DNA from: Lysinibacillus odysseyi | Lineage (GTDB): Bacteria; Bacillota; Bacilli; Bacillales_A; Planococcaceae | Reading direction: 5' to 3' | NCBI GenBank assembly: GCA_014595895.1 | Contig: JABUKB010000005.1 | Coordinates: 62,001-126,000, forward strand | DNA: 64,000 nucleotides | In this document: in pieces, positions 44,520 through 54,015 of the stretch | Layout of the letters: each line of letters starts with the position of its first letter | Numbering within the stretch: position 1 is the first letter of the stretch | Notes under the pieces: generated by a model | Told to the model about the DNA's origin: nothing | The model's input: only the letters and a program-made list of their open reading frames with translations | The model's database searches: none | Program-made: the position numbers and the translations under genes

Positions 44520-45402
44520 AACAGACGGCTCCTTCTATTTTTCTTGGTATAAAACATACTATTCCACAATCATTTTTTATATCCTTTAATAGTTCCCAAA
44601 CCGCCGTCTAGTAACATTAAACCCACGTTAATTATAGTCCAATCCCGTTCCCAAAATCGTATTTGGGAACATCTCTTCGCTTAACATTATAAATGTATAA
44701 ATCTGATGCCACTCTTACCCAACAATCGGGCGCGATTGTGGAAGAAGCTTCAATTTTTTCTACAGTAATGTTTTAGTGAAGCAGAACATCTAAATTTTAC
44801 ACTTTTTTGGAAAAACATATTAAGAACAGAACAATAAAGAGATTTGACAATTTAACCTAACATAACTACCATTTTAATAAATTTAAATGTAGGTTAGATA
44901 AGTGCAAAACAAAAAAGACAGTCTACTAAGAATTCATGGCGATTAGCTAGTAAATACTTATGGTAATAACAAATGGCACAAAGCCCTTTGCTATTTTTGT
45001 TGAATCAAACCTGATCCCAAATCAGGCTTCTGCTAATTATCTGGATGCAAGCCGGACTCCCCAGCCTGTTTTTGAAAAAAACGCCGAAAAACTCCCCCTT
45101 CTAGAGGACAGGATTGGAGATGGGTTGCTCTTTGAAATGGTACAGCTATCTCTTCATTCTCGTGATGAATACTACCTATTTACAGAAGTTCATTCATTAA
45201 ATAAAAAAGTATTCATTTTTTATTATTTGAAGGTTATTATGTAATAGAAATTTATTTAATTGGTATTTTTTATCATTTTATGTAACTTTTTATACACTCA
45301 TCCGTATATTAATTAAGAGAAATAAGTAATATTTCAGCAATTCTATTTATCTATTTCTAAAAGATTTCTTGTATAATAATGTACGGCAAAGGAGGAGTTT
45401 GA
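44520..45402. other. Poorly coding region of 880 bases
   Basis: Mostly AT-rich DNA. It holds the CCCAAA repeats at 44591-44670 and a 94-codon plus-strand frame (44960-45244) without ribosome site or recognisable product. I treat that frame as doubtful: it may be a relic of a gene. The promoter region of the YitT gene is at the right end (TATAAT near 45375). Confidence 0.5.
44591..44670. repeat. GTTCCCAAA repeats, one as a hairpin
   Basis: AGTTCCCAAA at 44591-44600, then the dyad GTTCCCAAA (44647-44655) with TTTGGGAAC (44662-44670). Together with the hairpin at 44152-44175 this makes three related CCCAAA sites around the 100-aa membrane gene, as might be left by a small mobile element. Confidence 0.5.
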
Positions 45403-46245
45403 TTGAATATTTTTAGAAAAATTATCATGATTGTTATCGGAGCTGCCATTACTGCTTACGGGCTTGAAGCAGTATTAATCCCAAATAGTGTGATTGATGG
45501 CGGTGTGACAGGTGTCAGTATTATGGGATCTGCCATTACAGATTTTAAGCTGGGTTTATTCCTGTTCATCTTAAATCTACCATTTGTATATATAGGGTAT
45601 AAACAAATCGGAAAGACGTTTGCGTTAATGAGTATAATTGGCATTGCCTCTTTATCTGCTGGCACATTATGGATGCATGAAATTAACCCTATTTTATCTG
45701 AAAAAGATCCACTGCTTGTAGTGGCTTCCGGTGGGATTTTACTTGGTTTAGGTATCGGTATCGTATTACGTAACGGTGGAGCGCTAGATGGTTCGGAAGT
45801 GTTGGCTGTACTTATTTCACGTAAAATTCCATTTTCTGTAGGGGATATCATTCTATTCATCAATGTCTTTATCTTTGCAGTAGCTGCCTATGTCTACAAT
45901 TTAGAAAGTGCATTGTATTCTGCGTTAACCTATTATATTGCTAAAATAGTAATCGATATCGTACAAGATGGTCTTGAGAAATCGAAGTCCGTACGTGTCA
46001 TTAGCAAGCATTCGGAGACTATTGGACAAACAATCCAGGATCGTCTAGGCCGTGGTGTTACCTATAGTACTGGCCGGGGCGGCTTTTCAAATGAAGAAAT
46101 GCAAATGTTAAACTGTGTCATTAACCGTATGGAAGAAACGAAACTGTTAAGTATTATTAAAGAAATCGATCCAAGAGCCTTCATCGTTATTTCGGATGTA
46201 TCAGAGGTGCGTGGTGGTAGCTTTAAGAAGCGGGATATTCACTAA
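45403..46245 (+). CDS. YitT-family membrane protein with DUF2179 domain
   Basis: A 280-aa protein with five or six helices, including the opening YGLEAVLIPNSVIDGGVTG of the YitT family, and a C-terminal soluble DUF2179 domain from about residue 195 (RVISKHSETIGQTIQD onward). The function is unknown; related proteins are linked to osmotic or transport roles. Start is TTG at 45403 behind AAAGGAGGAG. A relative without the C-terminal domain begins this window. Confidence 0.88.
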   Translation: MNIFRKIIMIVIGAAITAYGLEAVLIPNSVIDGGVTGVSIMGSAITDFKLGLFLFILNLPFVYIGYKQIGKTFALMSIIGIASLSAGTLWMHEINPILSEKDPLLVVASGGILLGLGIGIVLRNGGALDGSEVLAVLISRKIPFSVGDIILFINVFIFAVAAYVYNLESALYSALTYYIAKIVIDIVQDGLEKSKSVRVISKHSETIGQTIQDRLGRGVTYSTGRGGFSNEEMQMLNCVINRMEETKLLSIIKEIDPRAFIVISDVSEVRGGSFKKRDIH

Positions 46246-46271
46246 AAAAGCAGGCACTTGCCTGCTTTTTT
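46246..46271. terminator. Bidirectional terminator between YitT and SLC13 genes
   Basis: GCAGGC (46250-46255) and GCCTGC (46260-46265), flanked by A and T runs. Confidence 0.88.
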
Positions 46272-46275
46272 CGTT

Positions 46276-48123
46276 TTAAAGCGGAAATAACAATGGAATG
46301 ACAATCATCATGATGATAAACATAATAATTTGTAATGGTATCCCCACTTTTACAAAGTCCGTAAATTTATAACCACCTGCCGTCATGACAAGCGAGTTGG
46401 TTGGTGAAGCAATCGGTGTGGCAAATGCCATACCTGCTGCTGCAGCGACGGCAATCATAAACGTATACGGACTAGCATCCATCGTTTGCGCAGCTGCTAA
46501 GGCAATGGGCGCAAATAGGACAGCTGTAGCCGTATTGCTCACAAACTGCCCAAACACGACAGTTAATGCATATATCCCCATTAGTACTCCGTACGCACCA
46601 AAATCACCTAGCAAGCTAATGATGCCATCTGCCAGTAATGTCATCCCGCCTGTTTTTTGAAGTGCTGTCGCCATCGGTAACATAGCCGCTACGAGCACGA
46701 TACTTTCAAAGTTCATTTTGCTGTAGGCATCGTCCATATTGCGTAAGCAGCCGGTTAAAATCATCAATATAGCACCGATCAGCACGGCAATTACAGCATC
46801 CAATACCTCAAACACCATCAAGCCCACTATCAGCAGCATAATCATTCCGGCAACCCATGCTTTCCCGCTAGCCGCAGCAAGCCCTGCATGTTCTCGCGGT
46901 TGACCTACTACCACGACATCTTGTGTTTCTCGTGATAATAAATCAATTTCTTCCCATGTTCCTTGTACAAGAATAGCATCACCGAAACGCAGTTTTTGTT
47001 CTGCCATTTCTTGCAATAAATATTTCCCTTTGCGGTTAATCCCTAAAATATTTAAATTATATTTCTCTCGGAAACCAATTTTACTGACGGTTTCGCCAAT
47101 TAATGAAGAAGAAGGCGTGAGCAATATTTCTGCTACTCCTATATTTTTTGAAATTAATTCTTGCACGTCATCATTCGCTAATATTTCTAATTGTAAATCG
47201 TTGTCTAACACGAAGTTTTCCACATCCGGAGCCATTCCTTGAATGTAGAGCACATCATTTTCCTGAATAATACTCGTTGGACCTGCCATTTCTTGATAGG
47301 TGATAGGCAGTAAATTGATCCCTTCTGTTGCGCGGCGTTGAATTTTCATGACATAAATGTGATAGGTGGCCGGTAATTTCAACTCTGATAAGGCTTGGTC
47401 AATAATTTTTGAGCCCTTAGGCACACCAATCCTGAAGAGCTTATCATCCAAATCATACTCTTTGACCAACTTTTGCGGAGACAGTTTATAGCCTGTATCA
47501 GACTGTGAACGGTTTTCCTCTTTTGGAAGCAACACATTGCGGATTACTACTAAATAAATAATCGCCGTAATGGTCGCGATGATTCCAATGGGCGTAATCG
47601 TGAAAAAGCCTAGTTTCTCATATCCTGCATCGACTAATGTTTGACTCACAATTAAGTTAGGCGGTGAAGCGATTAATGTCATTAAGCCCGACATACTCGC
47701 AATATAAGACAGCGGCAACAAAAACTTTGACGGGCTCACCTTTATACTCATGGCAATGCTTACTACAATCGGCAGCATAAGCGCAACTGTCCCTGTATTG
47801 CTCATAAAGGCGCCTACTGAAGCGACAATGACCAATAGTAAAATAAAGAGCTTTAATTCGCTATCTCCTGACCATTTCAACAGCAGATTGCCTGCCATTC
47901 CCGCTAAACCTGTTCTTAATATCCCCGCACCCACAACAAAAAGAGCCGCAATCATAATCACTACGGAATTAGAGAAACCTGAAAGCGCTTCTGCGGGTGT
48001 TAAGATGCCTGTAATGACAAATACCAACAGAGCCATTAAAGCTACCAAATCTCCTCGCAAGCGATTCGTCATAAATAAAACAATCGTCATAGCTAAAATA
48101 ATAAATGTTAAAGTAAGTTGCAC
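46276..48123 (-). CDS. SLC13-family transporter with RCK-C (TrkA-C) domains
   Basis: A 615-aa permease with about 12 helices. Between about residues 210 and 385 it carries two soluble TrkA-C-like regulatory domains (for example GVPKGSKIIDQALSELKLP and LTPSSSLIGETVSKIGF). This layout is common for bacterial SLC13 anion transporters with ligand-regulated gates. The substrate is unknown. Start is GTG at 48123 with AAAGGG upstream. Confidence 0.85.
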   Translation of the reverse strand: MQLTLTFIILAMTIVLFMTNRLRGDLVALMALLVFVITGILTPAEALSGFSNSVVIMIAALFVVGAGILRTGLAGMAGNLLLKWSGDSELKLFILLLVIVASVGAFMSNTGTVALMLPIVVSIAMSIKVSPSKFLLPLSYIASMSGLMTLIASPPNLIVSQTLVDAGYEKLGFFTITPIGIIATITAIIYLVVIRNVLLPKEENRSQSDTGYKLSPQKLVKEYDLDDKLFRIGVPKGSKIIDQALSELKLPATYHIYVMKIQRRATEGINLLPITYQEMAGPTSIIQENDVLYIQGMAPDVENFVLDNDLQLEILANDDVQELISKNIGVAEILLTPSSSLIGETVSKIGFREKYNLNILGINRKGKYLLQEMAEQKLRFGDAILVQGTWEEIDLLSRETQDVVVVGQPREHAGLAAASGKAWVAGMIMLLIVGLMVFEVLDAVIAVLIGAILMILTGCLRNMDDAYSKMNFESIVLVAAMLPMATALQKTGGMTLLADGIISLLGDFGAYGVLMGIYALTVVFGQFVSNTATAVLFAPIALAAAQTMDASPYTFMIAVAAAAGMAFATPIASPTNSLVMTAGGYKFTDFVKVGIPLQIIMFIIMMIVIPLLFPL

Positions 48124-48408
48124 AATATTACCCTTTCTTTCATAAATCTGCCTTTGCTATTATATAATACAAGCGTAATGAAAAGCCTGACCTTTTGCTA
48201 GAGATCCATCACAAGATTTACATACTTTTTACGATATCTTATTTTCAATTAGTACACATCATTTTCAACACGAGAATAGTGAAAAAACCCCCTCTTCCAT
48301 ACTCCATACAGATTATGCATCACCTATTCTTGCAAAAGCGCTTCAATGCAGGCTTATTCTTTATTATAAAATTTCAAAATACTATTCTTAAATATAATAA
48401 TTTCTTAA

Positions 48409-48423
48409 TGATAATTATTATAA
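48409..48423. promoter_or_regulatory. PerR box upstream of the catalase
   Basis: TGATAATTATTATAA matches the PerR consensus (TTATAATTATTATAA) at 14 of 15 positions and lies 78 bases before katA. The rest of the 48124-48500 gap has no gene. PerR represses catalase and is lifted by peroxide. Confidence 0.8.
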
Positions 48424-48500
48424 TTTAGTAGCAATTATGATGTGGGTTTGGTATATTAAGTATTGAAGAGGTTCAAATTTTATTTTAGGAGGCATTACAT

Positions 48501-49997
48501 ATGACTGATTTAAACAAACGTCCATTAACTACTGCAACTGGTACACCCGTTGTAAGTCATGATGATGTACTAACTGCAGGTCGTCGCGGTCCGATTTTAT
48601 TGCAAGACGTATTCTTAATTGAAAAGTTAGCAAACTTTAACCGTGAAGTAATCCCTGAGCGTCGTATGCATGCTAAAGGTTCAGGTGCATTTGGTACTTT
48701 CACAGTAACCCATGACATCACGAAATATACAAAAGCAAAAATTTTCTCTGAAATCGGCAAGAAAACAGAAATGTTTGCGCGTTTTTCTACGGTAGCTGGT
48801 GAGCGCGGTGCGGCTGATGCTGAGCGCGATATCCGTGGCTTCTCTTTAAAATTCTACACTGAAGAAGGTAACTGGGATTTAGTTGGTAACAACACACCTG
48901 TATTCTTCTTCCGTGATCCATTACACTTCCCGGATTTAAATCACGTGGTGAAACGTGATCCGAAAACAAACATGCATAACGGTAATTCAAATTGGGATTT
49001 CTGGACTTCATTACCAGAGGCTTTACACCAAGTAACAATCGTGATGTCTGATCGTGGTATTCCGGCTGGTTACCGCAACATGCACGGTTTCGGCTCTCAT
49101 ACTTTCTCGATGATTAATGAAGCTGGTGAGCGTGTATACGTGAAGTTCCACTTCCGTACGGAGCAAGGAATTAAAAACTTAACTAGCGCTGAAGCGGCTG
49201 AAGTAATCGGTAAAGACCGTGAATCTTCTCAACGTGACCTATTCGAATCTATCGAAAAAGGCGACTTCCCGAAATGGAAAATGTACATCCAAGTGATGAC
49301 GGAAGAGCAAGCTCGTAATTCTAAAGACAATCCATTCGACTTAACAAAAGTTTGGTATAAATCAGAATATCCACTGATTCCAGTTGGTGAATTCGAATTA
49401 AATCGCAACCCAGAAAACTACTTTGCTGATGTAGAGCAAGCGGCATTCGCTCCATCTAACGTAGTGCCTGGTATTTCATTCTCACCTGACCGTATGTTAC
49501 AAGCGCGTCTATTCGCTTACCAGGACGCTGCTCGTTACCGTTTAGGTGTAAACCATCACCAAATCCCAGTCAACACACCAAAATGTCCATTCGTAGTTTA
49601 CCATCGCGATGGTCAAGGGCGTGCTGATGGCAATAATGGTTCTGCCATTACGTACCATCCAAACAGCTATGGTGCATGGCAAGCTCAACCACAATATAGA
49701 GATCCTGCATTAGCTCTTGATGGCGCTGCTGACATCTATGACTTCCGTGAAGATGACAACAACTACTTCGAGCAGCCAGGTAAATTATTCCGTCTTCAAA
49801 CACCGGAACAGCAACAACGTTTATTTGAAACAACTGCTGCTGAAATGAACGGTGTAGAAGAGTTCATCAAACGTCGTCACATCTTACACTGCTACCTAGC
49901 TGACCCAGCTTACGGTGAAGGTGTTGCGAAAGCAATGGGATTATCGTTAGATGATATGGATCTCTCAAATCCATATACAAACGAAGTTACTTCCTAA
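48501..49997 (+). CDS. katA: Catalase (monofunctional, heme)
   Basis: A 498-aa heme enzyme that splits hydrogen peroxide. Distal histidine is H57 in [12 protein letters not shown], the catalytic asparagine is in [12 protein letters not shown], and the proximal heme tyrosine is in [14 protein letters not shown]. Size fits small-subunit clade catalases. TAGGAGG precedes the ATG. The PerR box upstream indicates induction by peroxide. Confidence 0.97.
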   Translation: MTDLNKRPLTTATGTPVVSHDDVLTAGRRGPILLQDVFLIEKLANFNREVIPERRMHAKGSGAFGTFTVTHDITKYTKAKIFSEIGKKTEMFARFSTVAGERGAADAERDIRGFSLKFYTEEGNWDLVGNNTPVFFFRDPLHFPDLNHVVKRDPKTNMHNGNSNWDFWTSLPEALHQVTIVMSDRGIPAGYRNMHGFGSHTFSMINEAGERVYVKFHFRTEQGIKNLTSAEAAEVIGKDRESSQRDLFESIEKGDFPKWKMYIQVMTEEQARNSKDNPFDLTKVWYKSEYPLIPVGEFELNRNPENYFADVEQAAFAPSNVVPGISFSPDRMLQARLFAYQDAARYRLGVNHHQIPVNTPKCPFVVYHRDGQGRADGNNGSAITYHPNSYGAWQAQPQYRDPALALDGAADIYDFREDDNNYFEQPGKLFRLQTPEQQQRLFETTAAEMNGVEEFIKRRHILHCYLADPAYGEGVAKAMGLSLDDMDLSNPYTNEVTS

Positions 49998-50055
49998 TAC
50001 GGCGTCCCCGCTTACAGGGCGCTAACACCAATCTGTCTCAATTGATATCCTATCC

Positions 50056-50086
50056 GCCCCATTACAGTCTTTGTAATGGGGCTTTT
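50056..50086 (+). terminator. Terminator after katA
   Basis: Perfect 11-bp stem (50056-50066 with 50072-50082), then TTTT. Confidence 0.9.
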
Positions 50087-50106
50087 AAAATAAAGGAGAT
50101 GCTAAA

Positions 50107-50316
50107 ATGTCGAACGTACCAAAAAACAAGCTGGACGAAACAAAATTAACTGCTCAAAAGGTTGAACATGTTTTACGTGAGTCTGCTGCTTCCCTCACGG
50201 AGGCGAAGGAAAGTATGATTATCGCCTTACTACAAGAAAATGTAGACATCCAAATTATTCATCAATCTACGGGAACCCCAACCGAACGTATTCTAGAAAT
50301 AAAAAAATCTCTTTAG
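50107..50316 (+). CDS. Small hypothetical protein, 69 aa
   Basis: A 69-aa charged helical protein (EHVLRESAASLTEAKESMII in the middle). AAAGGAG lies eight bases before the ATG. It starts just after the katA terminator and has its own terminator. No family recognised; it may be read weakly with katA. Confidence 0.6.
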   Translation: MSNVPKNKLDETKLTAQKVEHVLRESAASLTEAKESMIIALLQENVDIQIIHQSTGTPTERILEIKKSL

Positions 50317-50323
50317 TAACCAC

Positions 50324-50357
50324 AAAGGAGCTCATCCAATATGGATAAGCTCCTTTT
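50324..50357. terminator. Bidirectional terminator between 69-aa and AEC genes
   Basis: AAGGAGCT pairs with AGCTCCTT, with inner ATCC/GGAT pairing, between two convergent genes. Confidence 0.8.
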
Positions 50358-51287
50358 CTACATGAACAACATATTCGATAGATAAATAACGACCGTTACC
50401 GTGAGGCAACTAATAATTGTCGAAAATAATACAGTTTGTGCGGCCGTCGCAGATTCAATATCATACTCCAAGGCTAAGCTGGAGCTATTACGAGATGTGG
50501 GAAATGCACTCGCGATAAATAATGATTGAGCGACTACCCCATCGATACCTAATGCAAAAATAATAACCAATGCCACAACTGGCCCTACAATTAATCGTGT
50601 AAAACAGCTGATAAAGATCGTTTTATTCAACATGGTTTTCATTTCGATGGTCGATAACTGTGCTCCTAATGTAATAAGAGCCACAGCCACAAATCCCCCT
50701 GCTACATAATCTAGCGGTAGACGAAACATTTGAGGAATCGGCCAATTTAAAAAATTGAGTAATGCACCTAGCCATAAAGCATGGATAATCGGCATTTTCA
50801 GAAAGTCTTTTATAATATCCATGCCTGATTTTGTTGCCGAGATTAAGTTATATAAACCATATGTATACGTCGTCATATTTTGAAAAATAACAAGAATCAC
50901 CTGAATCGCCACGCCAATTGGCTGGGTAACAAAAATCATCTGTGCTACAGGGATTCCATAATTGCCCGAATTGATAAGGACTACACTATTTTTAAAAACC
51001 GCCGACTCCTGCCGATCTAGCTTTAGTAACTTTGCTAAAACATGACTTAACAACATTTGACTGCCAATAAAAAGAATAATAAATATTGTTAGCTGACCAA
51101 CAACCGACAGTTCGATACGTGTTTCATATATATTGATAAACACTGCTGCCGGCATGAAGCAATAGGTAATTAAATGCGATAATGCTTTTAAATTGAATTG
51201 GAACTTCCTTTGCAATAAAGCCCCTACTGCGAGCAATACTAAAATAGGTGCTACAATTTGAAAGAAAATCATCGATAAGTACATCAT
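50358..51287 (-). CDS. AEC-family transporter (auxin efflux carrier-like)
   Basis: A 309-aa protein with about ten helices in two five-helix repeats. The NSGNYGIPVAQMIF segment is the conserved crossover of the AEC family. Members export or take up malate or other organic acids; the substrate here is unknown. ATG at 51287 has GGGGGAG upstream; 51284 is equally possible. Earlier in-frame codons to 51329 have no ribosome site. Confidence 0.85.
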   Translation of the reverse strand: MMYLSMIFFQIVAPILVLLAVGALLQRKFQFNLKALSHLITYCFMPAAVFINIYETRIELSVVGQLTIFIILFIGSQMLLSHVLAKLLKLDRQESAVFKNSVVLINSGNYGIPVAQMIFVTQPIGVAIQVILVIFQNMTTYTYGLYNLISATKSGMDIIKDFLKMPIIHALWLGALLNFLNWPIPQMFRLPLDYVAGGFVAVALITLGAQLSTIEMKTMLNKTIFISCFTRLIVGPVVALVIIFALGIDGVVAQSLFIASAFPTSRNSSSLALEYDIESATAAQTVLFSTIISCLTVTVVIYLSNMLFM

Positions 51288-51413
51288 CCTTATCTCCCCC
51301 TTTCTTATTTCCCTTATTATACCACCCAAATAACTATAAACATGCTACAGCTTCTATATGGGATATTTTATTTTTGAGAAATAATAGCTATCACAGTTGC
51401 CTATCAATAACAT

Positions 51414-51444
51414 AAACCCGCATCCTTCTAATCGGTGCGGGCTT
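51414..51444 (-). terminator. Terminator of the chromate-transporter pair
   Basis: AACCCGCA pairs with TGCGGGCTT, then TTT on the minus strand. Confidence 0.75.
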
Positions 51445-51477
51445 TGTTCTTTCATTGCTTCTATGTGATGCCTTCTG

Positions 51478-52008
51478 CTACTGAAGAAAAAATCCGCCTA
51501 TTAGCAATCCGACAGCAATGACGATCGCCGGATGGATTTTAAATCGCTCCAAAGCCAAATAACTAGCAACAGCAATCGCAATAGTGGGTAGCCATTCAAT
51601 AAAGACAACTGACGTCGAAAAGAAGTCGAATGTTAATTCAGCCATTAAAATCGCAATAGCCGGCAACACGAAGCTTGATAATCGCTTTACACGCGGTGAA
51701 TTACGATGGCGATATAATAAACTAAGCAGCACTATCATGAGTACAAGAGAAGGACCAATGGTTGCGACAAGCGCCACGACCGCTCCTAGAATCCCTCCTT
51801 GCTCATACCCAATATACGCAGCCATTTTTGTCGCAATTGGTCCTGGCAGGGCATTGCTAATGGCCAATGTATCACTAAATTCGGCTGTCGTCATCCAGCC
51901 ATACGTGCCTACTACTTCATTTTCAATTAGCGGAATCGAGGCCGGTCCGCCCCCGTATCCAATAATTCCCGGAATAAAGAAGGCTAAAAAAATATGAATA
52001 TAAATCAT
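51478..52008 (-). CDS. Chromate transporter, short CHR subunit (second gene)
   Basis: A 176-aa protein with five to six helices carrying the CHR motif around IIGYGGGPASIPLIENEVV and LPGPIATKMAAYIGY. It is one of a pair of short CHR proteins; it overlaps the first gene by 4 bases. Such paired half-size genes form one functional transporter. Chromate export is the family role; sulfate or another anion is possible. Confidence 0.9.
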   Translation of the reverse strand: MIYIHIFLAFFIPGIIGYGGGPASIPLIENEVVGTYGWMTTAEFSDTLAISNALPGPIATKMAAYIGYEQGGILGAVVALVATIGPSLVLMIVLLSLLYRHRNSPRVKRLSSFVLPAIAILMAELTFDFFSTSVVFIEWLPTIAIAVASYLALERFKIHPAIVIAVGLLIGGFFLQ

Positions 52009-52559
52009 ATTTTACCTCCTTTCCCCACTGGCAAAATGAATGAAAGAACGAGTAATCCTACAATGACAATGCCGGGATGTACTCCCAGTATAATCATCGC
52101 GATGAAAGATACAATAAAAATAAGTCCTCCAATTTTCCAGCCAAGCGATTTTTGCGACTTCTTTAAAAAGTCCCACGTTAAGACCGCCATCATCACTCCC
52201 ACAATAGGTACAACACCATGCGTCATTCCTTGAATAAATGGTAAATCCTTATATTCACGTAAAACGGTTAAGAATAAAATAAGTGCTACTGCCGTCGGAA
52301 GAACCGTTGCACTCAGTGCATTGATTAAGCCGAGTATGCCTCCTACTCTATAGCCAATATAGCCAGCCATTTTTGTATTGATGGGACCTGGTAACGTATT
52401 AGCGATGGCTAGAATATTGGTAAATTCTTCATCCGTCATAAGTCCGTAAATCTCTACTACTTCTTTATGTACCATTGGAATCGCAGATGGTCCACCGCCA
52501 AACCCTAATAAGCCCGAACGAAAAAACGCGATAAATATTTCCTTTTGCGTCTTCAGCAC
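52005..52559 (-). CDS. Chromate transporter, short CHR subunit (first gene)
   Basis: A 184-aa half-size CHR protein with the motif LLGFGGGPSAIPMVHKEVV and LPGPINTKMAGYIGYRVGG. It pairs with the downstream gene. GTG at 52559 is chosen: AAAGGAGG lies eight to nine bases upstream, while ATG at 52598 lies before that site. An inverted repeat (52584-52610) sits just upstream. Confidence 0.9.
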   Translation of the reverse strand: MLKTQKEIFIAFFRSGLLGFGGGPSAIPMVHKEVVEIYGLMTDEEFTNILAIANTLPGPINTKMAGYIGYRVGGILGLINALSATVLPTAVALILFLTVLREYKDLPFIQGMTHGVVPIVGVMMAVLTWDFLKKSQKSLGWKIGGLIFIVSFIAMIILGVHPGIVIVGLLVLSFILPVGKGGKI

Positions 52560-52583
52560 CGTCTCTCCTCCTTTACAACCGCA

Positions 52584-52610
52584 CCTGTTGCATGGCATTT
52601 ATGCAACAGG
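52584..52610. promoter_or_regulatory. Inverted repeat upstream of the CHR pair
   Basis: CCTGTTGCAT (52584-52593) is inverted exactly as ATGCAACAGG (52601-52610), 25 bases before the CHR ribosome site. No T-run follows, so an operator or leader structure is more likely than a terminator. Confidence 0.6.
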
Positions 52611-52842
52611 CAGTTCTCTCTTTTTCATATACTAACGTCATGCCGGCTCTCTCGAGGATTGGCTCCGGCAAATTTTGCGTTAACTTGGAGATTCATATCA
52701 ATAGCATCTACTACTACTTTACCCCTTTTTCACCCAAATTATTGTGAAGAAAAACTGATGCAAAAGAACATCTAGCTATTTCATGCCTTTACGCTATTAT
52801 AACTGATAAGCTAGTGAATTTTTCAAATATCCAGAATGATGC

Positions 52843-52882
52843 ATATAAAAAAAGAAACCCGCAACTCTCCGCTGCGGGTTTC
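52843..52882 (-). terminator. Terminator of the tandem small-gene cluster
   Basis: GAAACCCGCA (52854-52863) pairs with TGCGGGTTTC (52873-52882), then seven or more T residues on the minus strand. Confidence 0.92.
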
Positions 52883-52897
52883 TTTCACTTTATTCTA

Positions 52898-53023
52898 TTA
52901 CTTTGTATATGTTAGCACTGCATTTTTAGAAAATGCTTGTAAAGCCTGTGTTGCTTCACCTTTGTTTGTATATTCGAAAATTCGAATGTCATTTTGATTA
53001 TTGAATACTGTGATTACCCACAT
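52898..53023 (-). CDS. 41-aa protein, tandem copy 1 (last in transcript)
   Basis: First of four near-identical 41-codon frames. It begins MWVITVFNNQ and ends NAVLTYTK; it differs from the other copies at a few positions (NDIR in place of QDIQ, GEATQ). AAGGAG lies upstream of the ATG. The region between it and copy 2 has two small hairpins. All four copies have stop codons and ribosome sites at the same places. Function unknown; no signal peptide or membrane helix. Confidence 0.75.
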   Translation of the reverse strand: MWVITVFNNQNDIRIFEYTNKGEATQALQAFSKNAVLTYTK

Positions 53024-53128
53024 TTGTCATTTCTCCTTTTTAAATCAATTATGTTTCACTATTCGTCTCACCACTTACAAAGGTGAGAACCTTTTGCTGA
53101 AAGCAGCAAGTTTTCCCGATGTCTCGGA

Positions 53129-53254
53129 TTATTTTGTATATGTTAAGATCGCATTTTTAGAAAATGCTTGTAAAGCTTTTGTTGCTTCACTTTTGTTCGT
53201 ATATTCGAAAATTTGAATATCTTGCTGATTATTGAAGACTGTAATTACCCACAT
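53129..53254 (-). CDS. 41-aa protein, tandem copy 2
   Basis: Begins MWVITVFNNQ and continues QDIQIFEYTNKSEATKALQA, ending NAILTYTK. AAAAGGAG with GCTC follows the pattern before the ATG. Protein differs from copy 4 at two residues only, while many codons differ at third positions, for example TTC/TTT, GAA/GAG and TAT/TAC. That points to selection on the protein. Confidence 0.78.
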   Translation of the reverse strand: MWVITVFNNQQDIQIFEYTNKSEATKALQAFSKNAILTYTK

Positions 53255-53308
53255 AGTTGTTGAGCTCCTTTTCTTAATAAAATGGCACCGACCAGACTAT
53301 TTATATGA

Positions 53309-53434
53309 TTATCTCGTATACGTTAGAACTGCATTTTTAGAAAATGTTTGTAAAGCCTGTGTTGCTTCGTTTTTAGTTGTATACTCGAAGATTTGAATAT
53401 CTTGTTGATTGTTGAACACTGTAATTACCCACAT
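53309..53434 (-). CDS. 41-aa protein, tandem copy 3
   Basis: MWVITVFNNQ start, then QDIQIFEYTTKNEATQALQT, ending NAVLTYTR. It has AAAAGGAGCTC upstream, nearly the same as in front of copy 2. The spacer after its stop shares the stretch CACCGACCAGACTATTT with the spacer between copies 3 and 4. Confidence 0.78.
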   Translation of the reverse strand: MWVITVFNNQQDIQIFEYTTKNEATQALQTFSKNAVLTYTR

Positions 53435-53486
53435 AGTATTGAGCTCCTTTTTATGAAAAATGACACCGACCAGACTATTTGTATGA

Positions 53487-53612
53487 TTATTTTGTATATG
53501 TTAGCACTGCGTTTTTGGAGAAACCTTGTAAAGCTTTTGTAGCTTCACTTTTATTTGTGTACTCAAAGATTTGGATATCCTGCTGATTATTAAATACTGT
53601 AATTACCCACAT
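53487..53612 (-). CDS. 41-aa protein, tandem copy 4 (first in transcript)
   Basis: First copy in the direction of transcription. MWVITVFNNQ start, then QDIQIFEYTNKSEATKALQG, ending NAVLTYTK. AAAAAGGAG lies upstream, and a TG-T-TATACT box on the minus strand lies near 53650-53660. The gap from 53613 to 53964 upstream is AT-rich and holds no other gene. Confidence 0.78.
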   Translation of the reverse strand: MWVITVFNNQQDIQIFEYTNKSEATKALQGFSKNAVLTYTK

Positions 53613-53964
53613 TTTTCATTTCTCCTTTTTCCATTTGATATTGTAGTATAACAATAAAAAATTACCCAGTGACTTTTGCAACTTGTTATATAACAATTTC
53701 CTTACTTGATACTTATTCTACCCCTTTTTTTAGGAAAGAAAAGAGTATTGCCAGGCTATTCACAATGTGTTCATATTCAAAACGCTTTCATTGAACGATT
53801 TGTGACAACCTTCACAAACGGTTCTAAATGCTGATATAGCAACATTTTTCATGAACGAGATTTTTTTGTTATAAAACAGATTTTGTACGTATAGTACAGT
53901 TTGTATGACAGTTTAGCTTTTTTAATAGAATATAATAAAAATCACATATAATAAAAAATTGCAA

Positions 53965-53991
53965 GAAAAAAGCTCCGCCGTGGCAGAGCTT
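53965..53991 (-). terminator. Terminator of the SLH protein gene
   Basis: AAGCTC (53970-53975) pairs with GAGCTT (53986-53991), with inner GCC/GGC pairs, then T residues on the minus strand. Confidence 0.85.
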
Positions 53992-54015
53992 GATAAATAT
54001 GTTTAATTAAATTTA

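Larger units (their letters stand above)
53129..53612 (-). repeat. Tandem segmental duplication of about 180 bases
   Basis: Copies 2, 3 and 4 repeat at 180 and 178 bases, each unit being one 126-base gene plus its leader with AGGAG site and shared CACCGACCAGACTATTT spacer. Copy 1 has a different, longer spacer. The layout points to repeated local duplication, not horizontal insertion. Confidence 0.8.

Noticed and set aside
44960-45244. 94-codon plus-strand frame
   Set aside because: No ribosome site, no recognisable domain and unusual composition; kept only as a possible relic in the gap description.
52898-53612. CRISPR array or simple noncoding repeats
   Set aside because: The repeats are full-length coding units of 126 bases with synonymous differences and ribosome sites, not short repeats with unique spacers.
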